The translations under genes were made by a program, and so were the position numbers. A stretch of 64,000 nt of DNA. Origin: Carposina sasakii (lineage: Eukaryota; Arthropoda; Insecta; Lepidoptera; Carposinidae). The stretch's first letter is position 1, and each line of letters begins with the position of its first letter. Shown here in pieces: positions 10,425 through 22,440 of this stretch. The stretch covers positions 1,798,001 to 1,862,000 of the forward strand of contig CP053161.1 of the NCBI GenBank assembly GCA_014607495.2, written 5' to 3'. Below the pieces are notes generated by a model, which was given only the letters and a program-made list of their open reading frames with translations, was not told where the DNA came from and searched no databases.

Positions 10425-11670
10425 GTATACTATTGATCTTTGATTTAAATACATTATATCAAGTACATATTTACATTATTATTTATATTGGTCTCGATCT
10501 TGATTAATCTTTGATCATACGATCTAGGGTATTGATGTTATGTCATGTTGTTATTATGATGTCACGACATGGTAGTGACTGTTGATAATTAAACGAATAA
10601 TGTGTGAAGTTCTATCATAATTATACCTTATAATAACTATATGCATGTAAAACAAAAGCCACCCCTAAATACCCGAAGTATATCTAAAATTAAATATTAC
10701 AACACTGTGCATGTAGCACCGATCACAATGTCGTCGATGTATGAACGGTTCAAATTTTTATTTTAAAAACATGTATTTGCGTCCCACGCACTCATGAACA
10801 ATCGGTTTCAAGCTTGTCGATGTGTGCGTGAGGACGACTGGCCTGCATTTGTACCACCCGAAGCATGACGTCACCGTATACCCACACTTGTCACAAATAG
10901 CCTTATATCAGCACTATTACACCACACATAAAGCCGTTTATTTAATTTAGCACTCGTCCGCAACAGCCACTTTACAGTTACAAAATGTTCGACGGAGATA
11001 AACATTAAATTCCAGCGTTAATTTTCGCTTCGAAACTGGCCGAAAGTACCGATCGGACTTTATCTACGGCGCTCCAAGTTTTTTCTCATAACATCGAAAT
11101 TGAATTTGGAATACTAATGAAGTGGGACTCTTGTTATTGCTGAATTAATTCTTACAGTTACAAAGTTAGGTGGAGATACACTGGCCCCGCGTTAGTACAC
11201 GTAACAGCCGTCGTATTTGCTAGGAACATGATGTATGCTAACTTAGAACACGTTTCCCTAGCGACACGATGTTATACGCTATCACTGAATGCGCCTTCCT
11301 GAAGTTTCTGAACATAGAGACAAACTAAAGAAAAGTTTTCCGACATGTAGTCAAATGGGACATTATAAGTTCTTTTAAGTAAGTAGTATAGCCTGTCTAA
11401 AACGCCGCAAACCTAAATAATTTTGATAAACAAGATTTCATGTTGGCAATTTCCTTCATTTTTTAAAACGTGAAAGAAAAGTCAATCTAAAATTTCATAT
11501 AGTAAGCTCACCTTTGCGGCTTTTTAGGACAACAAACTGACTTTGCTACGCGGTTATGTTCAGAAACATCACGGGTACGTATGTCTGTATCGACGCGGGC
11601 CCAGTCCGTCTCCGGCGGTCGATGACGTCACGACGCTCGGTTGGTATGAGTGCACGATTGATGGTGACAG
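10425..11670 (+). other. cpo intron between the halves of RRM2
   Basis: AT-rich, no exon seen. A long open frame begins at 11543 and runs into the next exon, but its first part shows no family sequence and the splice junction at 11669-11670 is required by phase. Confidence 0.75.
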
Positions 11671-11884
11671 CTGCCCGGGGTACTCGCGGCTGCGGCTGCT
11701 GACGGGCGGCTGCGGCGCAGGGGGGACTGGCCCAGTGGCCTTCGTGGACTTCATGAGTCCCGCCGACGCGGCCTCGGCCATGGCCCGGCTGCAGGGCGCC
11801 CTGCTACTCAGCTCCGAGGGCGCCATCCACCTCGAATACGCCAGGCATAAGATGGCCCACAACGGCTGGATTCTCGCACATGAA
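11671..11884 (+). CDS. cpo: couch potato, second half of RRM2
   Basis: Starting with the C that completes the AG left from 10424, it encodes SCPGYSRLRLL, a Gly-rich loop, GPVAFVDFMSPADAASA, LQGALLLSSEGAIHLEYARH and KMAHNG. GPVAFVDF is RNP1 and the IHLEYARHKMA end matches the close of this RRM class. The acceptor is GTGACAG. The only GT donor near the end is GAA/GTATGC (GT at 11885, phase 0). A GC-type donor at 11845-11846 (CCAG/GCATAAG, phase 2) is a second option. Which is used decides the C-terminus; see the next exon. Confidence 0.88.
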
Positions 11885-12117
11885 GTATGCACGCGCACAT
11901 TTATATGTTTACGTATCACATGGCACGACAGTATGCTGCGGTCAATGTTTTAAAGTTATTAGTCATTCATTCTTAAATCGATTTAAAGTTGGATTATGAG
12001 ATTCACAATGCACCTTGCACTATAGTTTAATTTAATTCTTACTAGAGTAAAATGTAATATTGGATATTATATTGATATATTGTGAGTGTGTTGCAGTAAT
12101 TGTTGTCTTCTTGACAG

Positions 12118-12178
12118 GGAGCCAAAGGCGGAGAAGAGAGCGAACAGCATTAACTCGTTCGTGACTCTCGGCACTTGA
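12118..12178 (+). CDS. cpo: couch potato, last coding exon (acceptor and frame uncertain)
   Basis: Preceded by TTGTCTTCTTGACAG. After this CAG (exon from 12118), phase 0 gives only GAKGGEESEQH and TAA at 12151. If splicing uses the GAG four bases later (exon from 12122), phase 0 gives PKAEKRANSINSFVTLGT and TGA at 12176, which looks more like a conserved tail. The latter frame is also reached from 12118 if the upstream exon ends at the GC donor at 11845. The exon is certain to be the 3' coding end; the frame is not. Confidence 0.65.
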
Positions 12179-15100
12179 CAACCGGCTAACTGAGGGACTC
12201 GCGAGCTTGATCCGCGCAGGGGGGCACCCGCGGGCGGCGTCCTCTGCTGTGCGCCCTGCCCCTACTACTGACGGATCAAGACACTCTGCTCGACCAGACC
12301 TCTAGTTGTATAAGACGAGCTCTTATCTCTTCTTCAGTTTCATTTGTATTCCATAACGTCAGAGGTGTGGTTTTTACGTTCATACCAAATTTAGCATAAT
12401 GGTTTTTATTATTATCAACATTCCAGGTTTATTGTTTATTGTTCGGGATATAATTTATATTTTTTTTCTCCAAATCTAATATGTTTATTTAAAATTATTC
12501 TTCATTTTATTGTGTAATATAAGATTTATTTACAAGTAACTTATTATAGTGGTACAGTGTAACTCTTTGTTTTTACAAGACCGATGTATACAACTGTGAG
12601 GATTTGTTATGAATATAGAGTATTACCAGAAATTAAACATTTTAGGATATAAATCTCATTCGAATAAGCTAAAAACCAAAGGTGCCCTTCATAGAAAGAT
12701 TACGTTTTGTTAAATAATATTTCAAGTTGAATGATTTTAAATGAAGTTGTATGTAATAATTACTATACTTTTGTTTTAGCCTCGATAATGTTAGCGTATT
12801 TAAATAAATTTCATGACTATTTCAAATTATATTTACCTAAATCTTTCTTAGTAATTTTTATAATGTTCATCACTCGTTAAAGCGCTGGCACTCTAGTGTT
12901 GGTCCCTAGAGATCCTCCCGGTACGGAGTCAGGTGGGGCTCGAGCTCGCGCCCGCCCTCGGCCGGCCCTGGCCGCCTCAGTGCAGTGCTGAACACTCCTC
13001 TCGCGTCGCATCTCCGTGTTCTACGTCACACTATCGTCTCCCCAATGTTTCTTGTGCCTTGAATTTTTAATGAAATTTTGTTATATCTATTCTCTTCGAC
13101 TCTTACATGCATCATTTTGATTGTCTTTCGGATCTTGATGCGATGCGACTCGAGTTTTGTTCACATTTGTTGCGAGAATTTAGTCTTGGCCTTATGAGAA
13201 TTAAATAAATTAAATATAATCATTTATATAATTGAATAGTAATTAATTAGTTGGCAGCGAGCCGACGCTGAATAGTGAACAATATTCTACTATCTGCATG
13301 CTTCGACGAGCTTTTTGGTAATAATCTAATTTAATATTTAGTAGTTACTTTTTATTGTGTAATCGTTAGGTCAATACTATAAAATTAGATAAGGGTATTT
13401 ATTGTAGACAATCAGCATAGTTACAATAATATATAATTATGAAAGTTATTCTTACATAATAATGAAACAGTGTAATGAACTTTAAATTAACTGATGTGTT
13501 AGGATTAATCAAAGGAAAATTTAATATATTTTTTATTTTTAGCTAGTTGACTATCGCATACAGGAATAATACTTAGTTACCTTCGATTGTAAACCGAGGT
13601 GACGCGCAAAGTACACATCAGTGCGAGATAGCAATAAACCAAAAATGAAATCTTAATGTTATTATAGGTATATAGTGACGTATTCTGCTGATGTAAACAT
13701 GTAAAAATTATACAAAAAAAAAGTAAAAAAAAATCCCTGCTTAGGCTATTATAATAAGGTTTTGGATATTTGGGTTAAATCTTGACGTGGCAGAGTTCGG
13801 AGTATTCCGGCAATAGAGATTCCGCATGTGAATTCTTATGAAAATCTCTTAGTCAATATTTAATAGAAATTTCGTCAATTTTTGACATAGCAAAATTTTA
13901 TACGTTGTTTATAGTGATTTATATGTAACATTCACAATGTACCGAACATCTCGTGGTGTATAGACCAAAGATAAAGGATTATACATAATATTAATACTTA
14001 CCTCAGACCGTACCAAACTTGTATTTTGTAGACACATTTCAACAAGATTCGGGTTCGTACTTTGTGGAATGCCTAACATCCGTCGATAGGAACTACGCTG
14101 AGGCTAAGAGGCTGTAGTACGGGTGACACCTAGATTAGGCATCAATCATTACTATTTTCCTTGTTACCTATCTATCTTAATATACTTTGTTAAAAATGTT
14201 CGATAATTTTAAAACCAATTTTATGTGAACAATTCGTAATAAGTTCTTATTCCGTGATATGTTACTATTAACGACTAAAAGTTCTGATTTTCCTGTATAT
14301 TCATATTCATTGTCGGTTTAATAATTAAGCTAAGTCAATGTTTACTTATTTATTTGGATATATTATGCTAATTCGTAGATAAGTAATTGTGTAATATTGA
14401 AGTAGTGATCTCCCATACTTCGGCGAGCGGCGTCCCCAAACACAGACTAACGTATACAACGAAAACTTTAATATTTTTCGTTACTGTTGTGACTGTGGGG
14501 CCATTTCGACGACTACCGCGATCAGTAATTGTTAAATGCTCTCTGATTTGGTCGCCTTCCTTTTATACGGGTACTGGTTTCTGAAACCGTCGAAATGTCT
14601 TAAAACTTTTGTTTTTCGTGCTCTTTATCCGCACGCCATTTTGTGATCCGTTGCGTGAGACAAGATGGCGGATGTAGTGCGGTGTCTTGGGGACGCCTTC
14701 GCTGCCATGATTCCGTCCAACAACCGTAGATAGCGAGTAAGAGACGTCCAGTGGCTGCGGACACGGCTACGTCACCTTTTGCGGGACTACTCGATACATA
14801 TCATCGTGTAATATTAATGTGTAATTAGAGGTAAAGAGCGGTTTCATAGAGACGTTTATTCTGTATTCTCGTCTACTACTTTAATGCAATCGGCTACGTG
14901 TCACGCTAAATTCAATTTTGATTACGCTTTTGCAACTATACCTGTCATATTTGTCGGAATTTCAATATTTGCTTCGGTTTGTTTAGCTGTTCAAACGTTT
15001 TAAATTATGAGAAGCAATGAGATGAATATTTTCTTAACGTTTACTGTGAAATCGGGTAGATTGCGTTCGGCTGGGCGGTAGGAAGGCGCGTGACAGTGGC

Positions 15101-15811
15101 CCGCATGTGATAGGAGTAGGGGTGTATCATCGCCTTGCAAGTTAGGTTAAGTGAAGCGGTATCACACAAACACCGTATATCGGAGACATATCAATTCTGT
15201 GCCCCTTAATAAATTTAGTTAAATACTAAGAGATACATATGAATAAAATAAAGAAGCAAAATAAACGTTTTGAATATCAAATTACCAAATAAGTTTTAGT
15301 ATATCGATGGCAGACCGTCGATGCGTTTGTGTTTTTTAAATGTGGATCCTTATTACATACATACGTAGTGGCCGAGTAGTGTCGCGCAAGTTACGGTTTA
15401 ATTTTACTTATCGCTATAGACGTTACTTTATTGTTATTTTTATTGTATTAATATGGCTTAATTACCAAATTAAATCTAGCTAATTGCTTCGGATTCAGTA
15501 TTAAATAATGAACTCTTATTAATTTTGGCGACAGCGTTGCTAAATAATTTATTTGTATATCGAGCAAAGTAAACCATACAAACAATATAGTTAGTAATTA
15601 ATTGTTAGATTTGTGTGACTTGAATTATTTAATGCTTTAGAGCAGAGGTAAAGTGTTATTGTGGTTTAAGAAAAAAAAACATAATGACATTGTAAAAATA
15701 GTGATAAAGTTAGCTTAATTAATTATCATTATTACGACTTTTATAGATGTTCATTATTTTCTTTTCTTACTTCATGGAGTATTGTGGCATTGGAGACGTC
15801 ATTGTTATTTC

Positions 15812-15817
15812 AATAAA
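15812..15817 (+). terminator. possible proximal poly(A) signal of cpo
   Basis: CAATAAACTTGAG within the proposed 3' UTR. It is one of several AATAAA-like hexamers, and usage cannot be told from sequence. Confidence 0.3.
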
Positions 15818-16279
15818 CTTGAGATGATCCTCTATCGAAGTTTTCATTGTTCTCAACCCTCGCCCAGCGTCTCCTAGCTCTCAGGCAATTGACAGATCTT
15901 AACTCCAACTAGATGTTATTGTGGACGTCGATAATCCTCTGTTTGAATTTTAACAAAATATTCTTGTATTCAAAATATTAGTAATAATGGTAGGTGTCTA
16001 GTTTAGATTATACCGAGATTAGGATATTGACAGTTGAGCTTTTAATCTTTGCTTTGTAGAATTGTCTGCTTTCGCGCGGGACTCGTGTAAAACGAATTTA
16101 CCAACTTTAATGAATTTTAACAATGTCTGTTATACATAATTGCTGTTAGTTTCACATAGAGTACGTGAACGATGGAGTTGCTATGGAGTGTCCTAATTTC
16201 AATATTAATATTAATTTATAGCAGTGTTGTATTTTTGTTATTATTAGTTATTAAAGCATTATAGGGTCCAAAGATTGGG

Positions 16280-16285
16280 AATAAA
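16280..16285 (+). terminator. likely distal poly(A) signal of cpo
   Basis: AATAAA at 16280-16285 followed within 30 bases by a GU-rich TGTTCTTGTTT. It lies at the border between transposon-free and transposon-rich DNA. Confidence 0.5.
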
Positions 16286-16812
16286 CATATGTGACAAATT
16301 CATGTTCTTGTTTATTTATATTCTGTCGAGTATAAGTTGGTGCAAGTTGGATTAGCTAGTTGGCGTAAACTTGGCCAACTTTGCGATAAACCGGCTCTGG
16401 TAAGGCACTGTTGGTAAATTATTTAGACAGTTAAAACTTGCAATGACCTCATTCTGTTGCCTCATGCAAATTAGTGCAAATGGCATTAATATTGCATTAG
16501 TTGCAAGCTGTATAGAGTTGATATTAGATTATAGATGTTTCAGTGGATATAACCTTTTGATGGAAGTTACTGGTGTTCTGCCACAGATATATAAATGTAC
16601 TTGAATATGACTAACCCTTGAAAAAAATATATTACTCTGTAGGTATACAGACTGGAGGCAAAGGAATGACATACAAAAAGGTGGAATAAAGTTGTTCCGA
16701 GCATAACTTAAGAAAAAGTTAAATTACGTTTAGTCAGATCTCAGAACATGGAATCAGATCATTTAAATCTATTTTTCTTGTTATAACTTTATTCCACGTG
16801 TGCTAAAGAAAG

Positions 16813-16816
<4 letters not shown>

Positions 16817-16889
<73 letters not shown>
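16817..16889. repeat. (TA)n(TG)n microsatellite
   Basis: Roughly 30 TA units followed by five TG units. Confidence 0.95.
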
Positions 16890-17244
16890 ATATTAAATCA
16901 ACAGGTGTAATAGGTATGTTTGTATAACCAAGTCAGTTGCATAGCTCGAATTTTATAGAACTAAGAACCACTTGCAGCACTTTTCATAATCTTCATCAAC
17001 ATAAGATATCATCATGAAAACAAAGTACCTACCCTCAATCGAGTGACCTTAAGGAAAGTTACCAGGAATACGAGCACTTGTATAAGCATCACCATCACGA
17101 TGACTAGCCTTCCGGGAAGCTGAAGATAAGTATGTTTGTAAGTATGAAATACAGATATTCCTTAATATTCTTGAAATACCTGGAATCCCGATTTTTTATA
17201 TTCAATCTAAACCTACATATAAATATATATAAATACCTATATAT

Positions 17245-17475
17245 ATTCGCCGCGTGGTGCCGGCAGAGTAGAATTCGTAGCGATTAAGGGTTTCCAGGAG
17301 GTGGGCAGCAGCGCCTCCCGTGTTGACAACATAGTCCAAAATACAAACTGCGGTCACCAGCCTGCCCAGCATTGTTACTATGGGCAAATATCCCCCATGG
17401 CAGTCTTGTGGCGTGCCCTGGGGGAGGCCTATGTCCAGCAGTGGACTGCAATAGGCTGATAATGATGATGATGAC
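17245..17475 (+). mobile_element. SINE-like element, copy 2 (internally deleted)
   Basis: Aligns with 8871-9140 but lacks the stretch after GAATTCGTA that includes CCACCCCATGTCTGCCC. It ends with the same RTE-type tail and ATG repeats. No target duplication is obvious. Confidence 0.85.
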
Positions 17476-17667
17476 GGCTATGTTTCCAAAAAAGAGTTGA
17501 TACAACTGCAAGTTCACGAAGGAATTCCTACAGCCGCGTTTAGCATAACGGGGCCAGATGTAAAAGATCCATGACAAGTTGCCAGCTCATTGCCTTAGAG
17601 AGCGCCCCTAAGTTTCTTTGTAGACTGTTACGACATGCGTGGAAAGAGAAATATGTATTAAATTATA

Positions 17668-17894
17668 CAGGATATTTTTCAATTACTTGATCGGGCGAAA
17701 TTTATAGTGTCCAGGATTTATGCTAGTTTTTTCATAGACAGATATTAATTATTTCTCGTGAAAAATCTTGCTACTCGCGTCTATGTGCATTTATGCAGAA
17801 AAACGCAGTCTATTTACTCAACTTTAGACCCTAATATCTTGGGAACCAGACACTCCGTAGTTTTCGGGAACGTTGACGACCAAAAATCATCCTG
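17668..17894. mobile_element. MITE family C, copy 1
   Basis: Starts CAGGATATTTTTC and ends AAAAATCATCCTG, so the tips are inverted. TTATA flanks both sides. The interior (GAAATTTATAGTGTCC ... GGGAACGTTGACGACC) recurs at 49958-50334 and partly at 22228-22440. Non-coding. Confidence 0.8.
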
Positions 17895-20800
17895 TTTATA
17901 TAGTACAACTCCGCATTACCACAGGACCCAATTTAAAACACAAGTCAGAATATGTTACAGTAGGTGCATGATTAAATTTTCCCAATTTAAAATAGATAAA
18001 ATCTTGCCAGGATCATTATTAGAAATAGATACTACAAATATTAAATAACATTAATAGAAACCATCAGTACTATCAAATATGAAGCTTCATATAGCAATTA
18101 GTTTAATATTGAACGCTAATGAATAATATCTGAATAAAGCCCGTCACGAACGCCTCGCTATTCGATATAATACATAGTAGCTATATATACATTTTATCCC
18201 TAAGTATACAAGGTGTAAATGACAATGTTCAGTACTTAACCGAAAAGTGCTGCAAGAAAGAGTAGGTAAGTAAGTTCAAGGTATGCTCCCATCGTAGCAG
18301 GTTCGTAGTTCGTAGCACGTGCTACGTAAGTAGACCTACGTGCTACGCGGATCAACTCTAGGGCTGAATTAAATTCAGCAAACAGTCATGTATGTAAATA
18401 GAGCAAAATAGTATTATTCACACGACTGTTTGCTCTATTTACATTTCGAGTCATCAAAACTCCAATATCTAAAAAAGGCATATTCGAATTTTTAAAATAT
18501 ACACAAACTTAACCTAGCTAAAAGCCATCGGCTTATTTATCTCTCGAACCTTTATTAGATTACGATGCAACAAACACCCTGTATAAATATTCCCAGCTTT
18601 ATTGGAGAATTACTCAAAAATAGCTCGTATAATAGAATCAGATTTGCAGAGAGGGTTCATTAGCGATTCGGCAGCCAATACTAATTAGTTCACATCAGGC
18701 TACCTACTCGCTAATGCCAGGTATTATGCGCCATTACTGGTTAAGAAATGTCAAAGAATGAAGATGGTTTAAAAAACTTTTCTTAGGCACAACTATAAGA
18801 GACATCATTTTCTTGATTAGGCGTCACAATGGTAAAGTTTAATCCAAATATGCACCAAAAGCGTGATGCAAGATGTGTGAGCAAACCTTCACGTGTGACT
18901 TCTCTTGGAGCTTAACTGCCATAGAATGGTTTTTTCCCATACTCACCACGCTGTAGGTATGCGGTTTTATTATATAAATACTCGTATGAAATTGTGATTT
19001 GATCCACCTAATCATACTTCTACAAATAATCCTATTTTTACCAGACTTATATTCCTGTAAACTAGAACATAAACAGCAGTAATCCTCAAATCTCGTATCA
19101 ACGTCTTATGACTCGACCATGAGGCAAATACAAAGGGGATATGTGATAATCAATTAAATCAAACAATCTCTAATAATCATAATGGTGTATGCCATATAAA
19201 TTACTGGATTTGAATATATGTTAACAAGCCACAAAAAAAAACCGTTAAAAAAAATAATAATAACCGTGCCTACCTACGGCGGATTAAACGTAGATTTTCA
19301 AGGATAAAAATGTGTGTATTCTTTTTGTTCATATTCATTATTGTACACAGAAAACATAAAATATAATGACATTAAAAAAGGATAATGTACAAAGGCGAGC
19401 TTATCTCTTTCATTATATCTATCATGTGTATTCATCATAGACCTCATTTTCACAAACGTTTTACCGCTGTCAATATTTACGCCGTACACATGCATGGTCG
19501 TCAGTGTAATCAGTGTTGTATGGACCATAATGGGAAGTTACTTTTATGATGCTATGCAAACACGTCGTACGGTTAAAAAAATGTGCCATGGACAACAGCG
19601 ACATTTTTTCTATCAACAGACGATGTCACAGCATCTCCTATTTGTATCAGCTGTACGGATTCGACACAGCGACACTGCCCAGACGTCGGTCGTTCAGACT
19701 TCAAAGACATGCCACTGCCCACTTATATCGGTTTAACAGATTTGATATAAATATCGACGTAGAGAAATTATTTCAACAGCGATACTGATTGATGGAATTT
19801 AGCGTTTTTTGATGGTTTCTGCCGGATTAAATGATCGGAGAAATGTAAATAAATACGAGATAATGGGTTTTGAAGACAGGTGTGTGTTGATCTGCGACTT
19901 TACGAGTAAATATTTGGTTTTGTCGTAGTTCCTGGAAAAATTCACAACACCTGACTTTTTCTTCAGAGCTTATGTTAAAATATTTCCCGGTAAACATCTA
20001 GAATTTCTTGAATCAACAATAACTTATACTACTCTTGGTACAAAAACATTGTGTGGCCCTTTCCATTTTCAATATTGTCACTTTATTTTTCTTGGTCTTT
20101 CACAAGAGAATTCATAAACCTCGTCTAATATTACGAAAGAGATAAAACTCTCTTTAAAATGGAGAAGCACATGTGCAGTTTTCAAGTTGTATTAGTTCCT
20201 GATACTTTGCTGTAAACAATGAGTTGGAAGTTTTAATGGAACTCAGCAGTGAAAATACAAAGTCATGGATTTTGCACAAAACTTTATTACAAGAAAATTG
20301 TTGATAAGACTCATTCAAACTAACATGTTTCTATCATAGATAGACTATAAGTAGTACTGCAGTAATTTGCTACACTGGCTTATGTGAAATGTAAGTCGCC
20401 TAATATTAACACCATTAAAACATTCTGCAATATGATTTTCAACATCTATGTAATCTATGTGCTCGAGTGTGATCTCCTATCATCTCTACTTACAAAGTCT
20501 AATCTACCACTTGTTTACCATCGATTGTAAAGCCAAAAAAGCATAACAGCAACAAATTTTTAAATTCAAAATACTTTATTTGCACAAAATAAGGTGAAGT
20601 GGGTGTTAGTTTGCTTTAGAGTCTCTTATTTTACCGACAATGGCATGCAAAAATTTACGAGTTCCTAAAAATAATTTATAAAAGAATTTGCATTAAACTT
20701 AGCTAATTAAAAATAGTAATATAATAATCAACATTATGCTAAATTAGATGACTGGAAACTTTGAACTCTTTAGCATGTGGAGTACCTAGATTGTGTATGC

Positions 20801-21600
20801 AATAAAAACTATGTACTTGTATTGTTACAGAACAAGCATTGTATCATAAAATCGGATGGGTGATACAAAAACAGAATCCGGTTAGCTCTGAATTTTTTAT
20901 CGCCCCTCCTTGTAAATGCGTGTAGGGAGGTTTTTACAATGTACTGAATTCAAGGGAGTCTGTCCTTACATTTAAAGCCTTTTAATACTTGAACCATGAC
21001 CTTTTATGAGAGTTACGAAGTTACTGAATTACTTGGTTCAAGGCTTAATACTAAAAGCTACACAGACGTCGAAGTATTAATGAATGAATAAATTTTATGC
21101 GACGAAATTTAAAGCAGTGGAGGATTAAAGGTGAATAAAGGTAGGTTTTGTTGGTATTTAATATAAGTTTCTGCGTGGTTTTGGTGTTAACTTAAATTTG
21201 TATGTATACATTTTTAGGATAAAAGTACCGTTACATAACAGTGAAATGACGTCACTAGAACTATGTCCACGTTATCAAAATAGCGTGGTTTCCTAGAAAG
21301 CTGTAATTAATACCATAGCTCATATAGACAACGTTATTTGGACATTATTCACCGCTATATGATGAGACGACACTTTAGTTGTTCGCGACAGAAGAGGCGT
21401 TATTCGTAGCGAATTTGTAAGCGACTATTACTTAGAATTAATCACCAGCGAACACTCCGGCCGACTACTTCCAGCCCCGGCAACTTGGTTTCGGCACTAA
21501 AGGCGGCTGCAATGCTACAGCAAAACCACTAAATTAATATATAAAGACTACCCATTAGACTCAGCATTTGGTTGGCAGGTATATTACGAATGTACTTAGT
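17895..21600. other. gene-free AT-rich DNA
   Basis: No exon, domain or named transposon recognised. It holds small palindromes at 18296-18444. Overlapping frames near 19494-19788 show no homology. Confidence 0.5.
18296..18444. repeat. cluster of inverted repeats
   Basis: CGTAGCACGTGCTACG at about 18320-18335 is a perfect 16-bp palindrome, echoed by CTACGTGCTACG nearby. At 18424-18444 the sequence GACTGTTTGCTCTATTTACA is the reverse complement of parts of 18378-18407. Confidence 0.7.
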
Positions 21601-22200
21601 ATCCTCTCAGCGACAGTGGGATAAGCCGCTCTGCAATTTGTTATGGAAACAGCTAATAGACAATAGCAGAGCGCGCTTGTTGGTCGGAGAGTGGGAATCG
21701 GGACTATGGCTGCAGACTCCCGCATAGTACCATGCTGGACAGAACCACATTCCAGTGCTGCGTGCGGGTAACAGTCCCCATATCACCCAGTGACATCGTG
21801 GGTCAACTTGGTCACCACGGTCTTTCATGCATAAGCAGCTCAGGCCGCCTCCCAAGGCATACAAACTTAAATGAATCGATCCGTCGGATCTTGGAAAAGT
21901 CAACGCGCCGGCAAGCTTGGAGCCCAGAGGCCTAGCCCAGAGGCCTATGACGCGCTTGGGAGACGACCGCTTGTGTGGGAAGCTTGGTTCTACATCGGCC
22001 CAGGTAAGGCCGGTGCTGCTGCTATGTTTAGAAAACGCCAAGCGCCGCTCCCAGGAGAGCGCGTGACTGGGACCGTGGGGACCAGGGATCGCCTCTGGGA
22101 AAAGCGAAAGTTCCAGTGACCAGATTCTGGTGCGCAAAAAATTAGCATTGCCATACAACGTAGCAATGCTGCAAGCATTCTGGACACCCTCCCGGTACTT
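21600..22200. other. GC-rich block of unknown origin, possible transposon fragment
   Basis: About 600 bases clearly GC-richer than the flanks. Both strands have long frames (up to 183 codons on minus, 21607-22158), as expected for decayed coding DNA. The forward strand reads fragments such as SRARLLVGEWESGLW and RGSTWSPRSF that look protein-like but are broken by stops. I cannot assign a family. Confidence 0.4.
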
Positions 22201-22227
22201 TGTAAATACAGGGTTTTTTTCGTTGCC

Positions 22228-22440
22228 TTGGGAGTACTCTATACATCAAATAAAGTAAGTTTATGGCTCAATGACCGCAGTGTCCAGTGGCTACATAGAC
22301 AGATATTAATCGTTTCTCGTGACAAAACTTGCTACACGCGTAAATGTGCATTTATACGCAGCAACCTTATTATCGCAGTCACATCGGCGAAACATCTTTG
22401 GACCTATTTAAGTCTTGCTATCGCAGTAGACCATGAGCGC
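22228..22440. mobile_element. MITE family C, partial copy
   Basis: Shares ATACATSAAATAAAGTAAGT and ACAGATATTAATCGTTTCTC with the copy at 49958-50334, then diverges. Confidence 0.65.

Larger units (their letters stand above)
12179..16310 (+). other. cpo: probable long 3' UTR of cpo
   Basis: About 4.1 kb with none of the mobile elements that fill the rest of the window, and no open frame of note. AU-rich runs dominate, with a GC-rich island at 12890-13020. The absence of transposons and a good poly(A) signal at the far end suggest a long neuronal-type 3' UTR. This is inferred, not proved. A patch at 14395-14720 (CGGCGAGCGGCGTCCCC and a Kozak-like AAGATGGCGG) is unassigned. Confidence 0.55.

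Noticed and set aside
11543..11670. Open frame extending upstream of the RRM2 second-half exon
   Set aside because: The phase left at 10424 and the GTGACAG acceptor at 11670 define the exon; the upstream part has no RRM sequence.
16817..16889. TA/TG run as a regulatory or origin element
   Set aside because: Ordinary microsatellite; no other supporting signal.
21607..22158. 183-codon minus-strand open frame
   Set aside because: Low-complexity composition, no domain, and overlaps equally open plus-strand frames; most likely a by-product of GC-rich decayed DNA.
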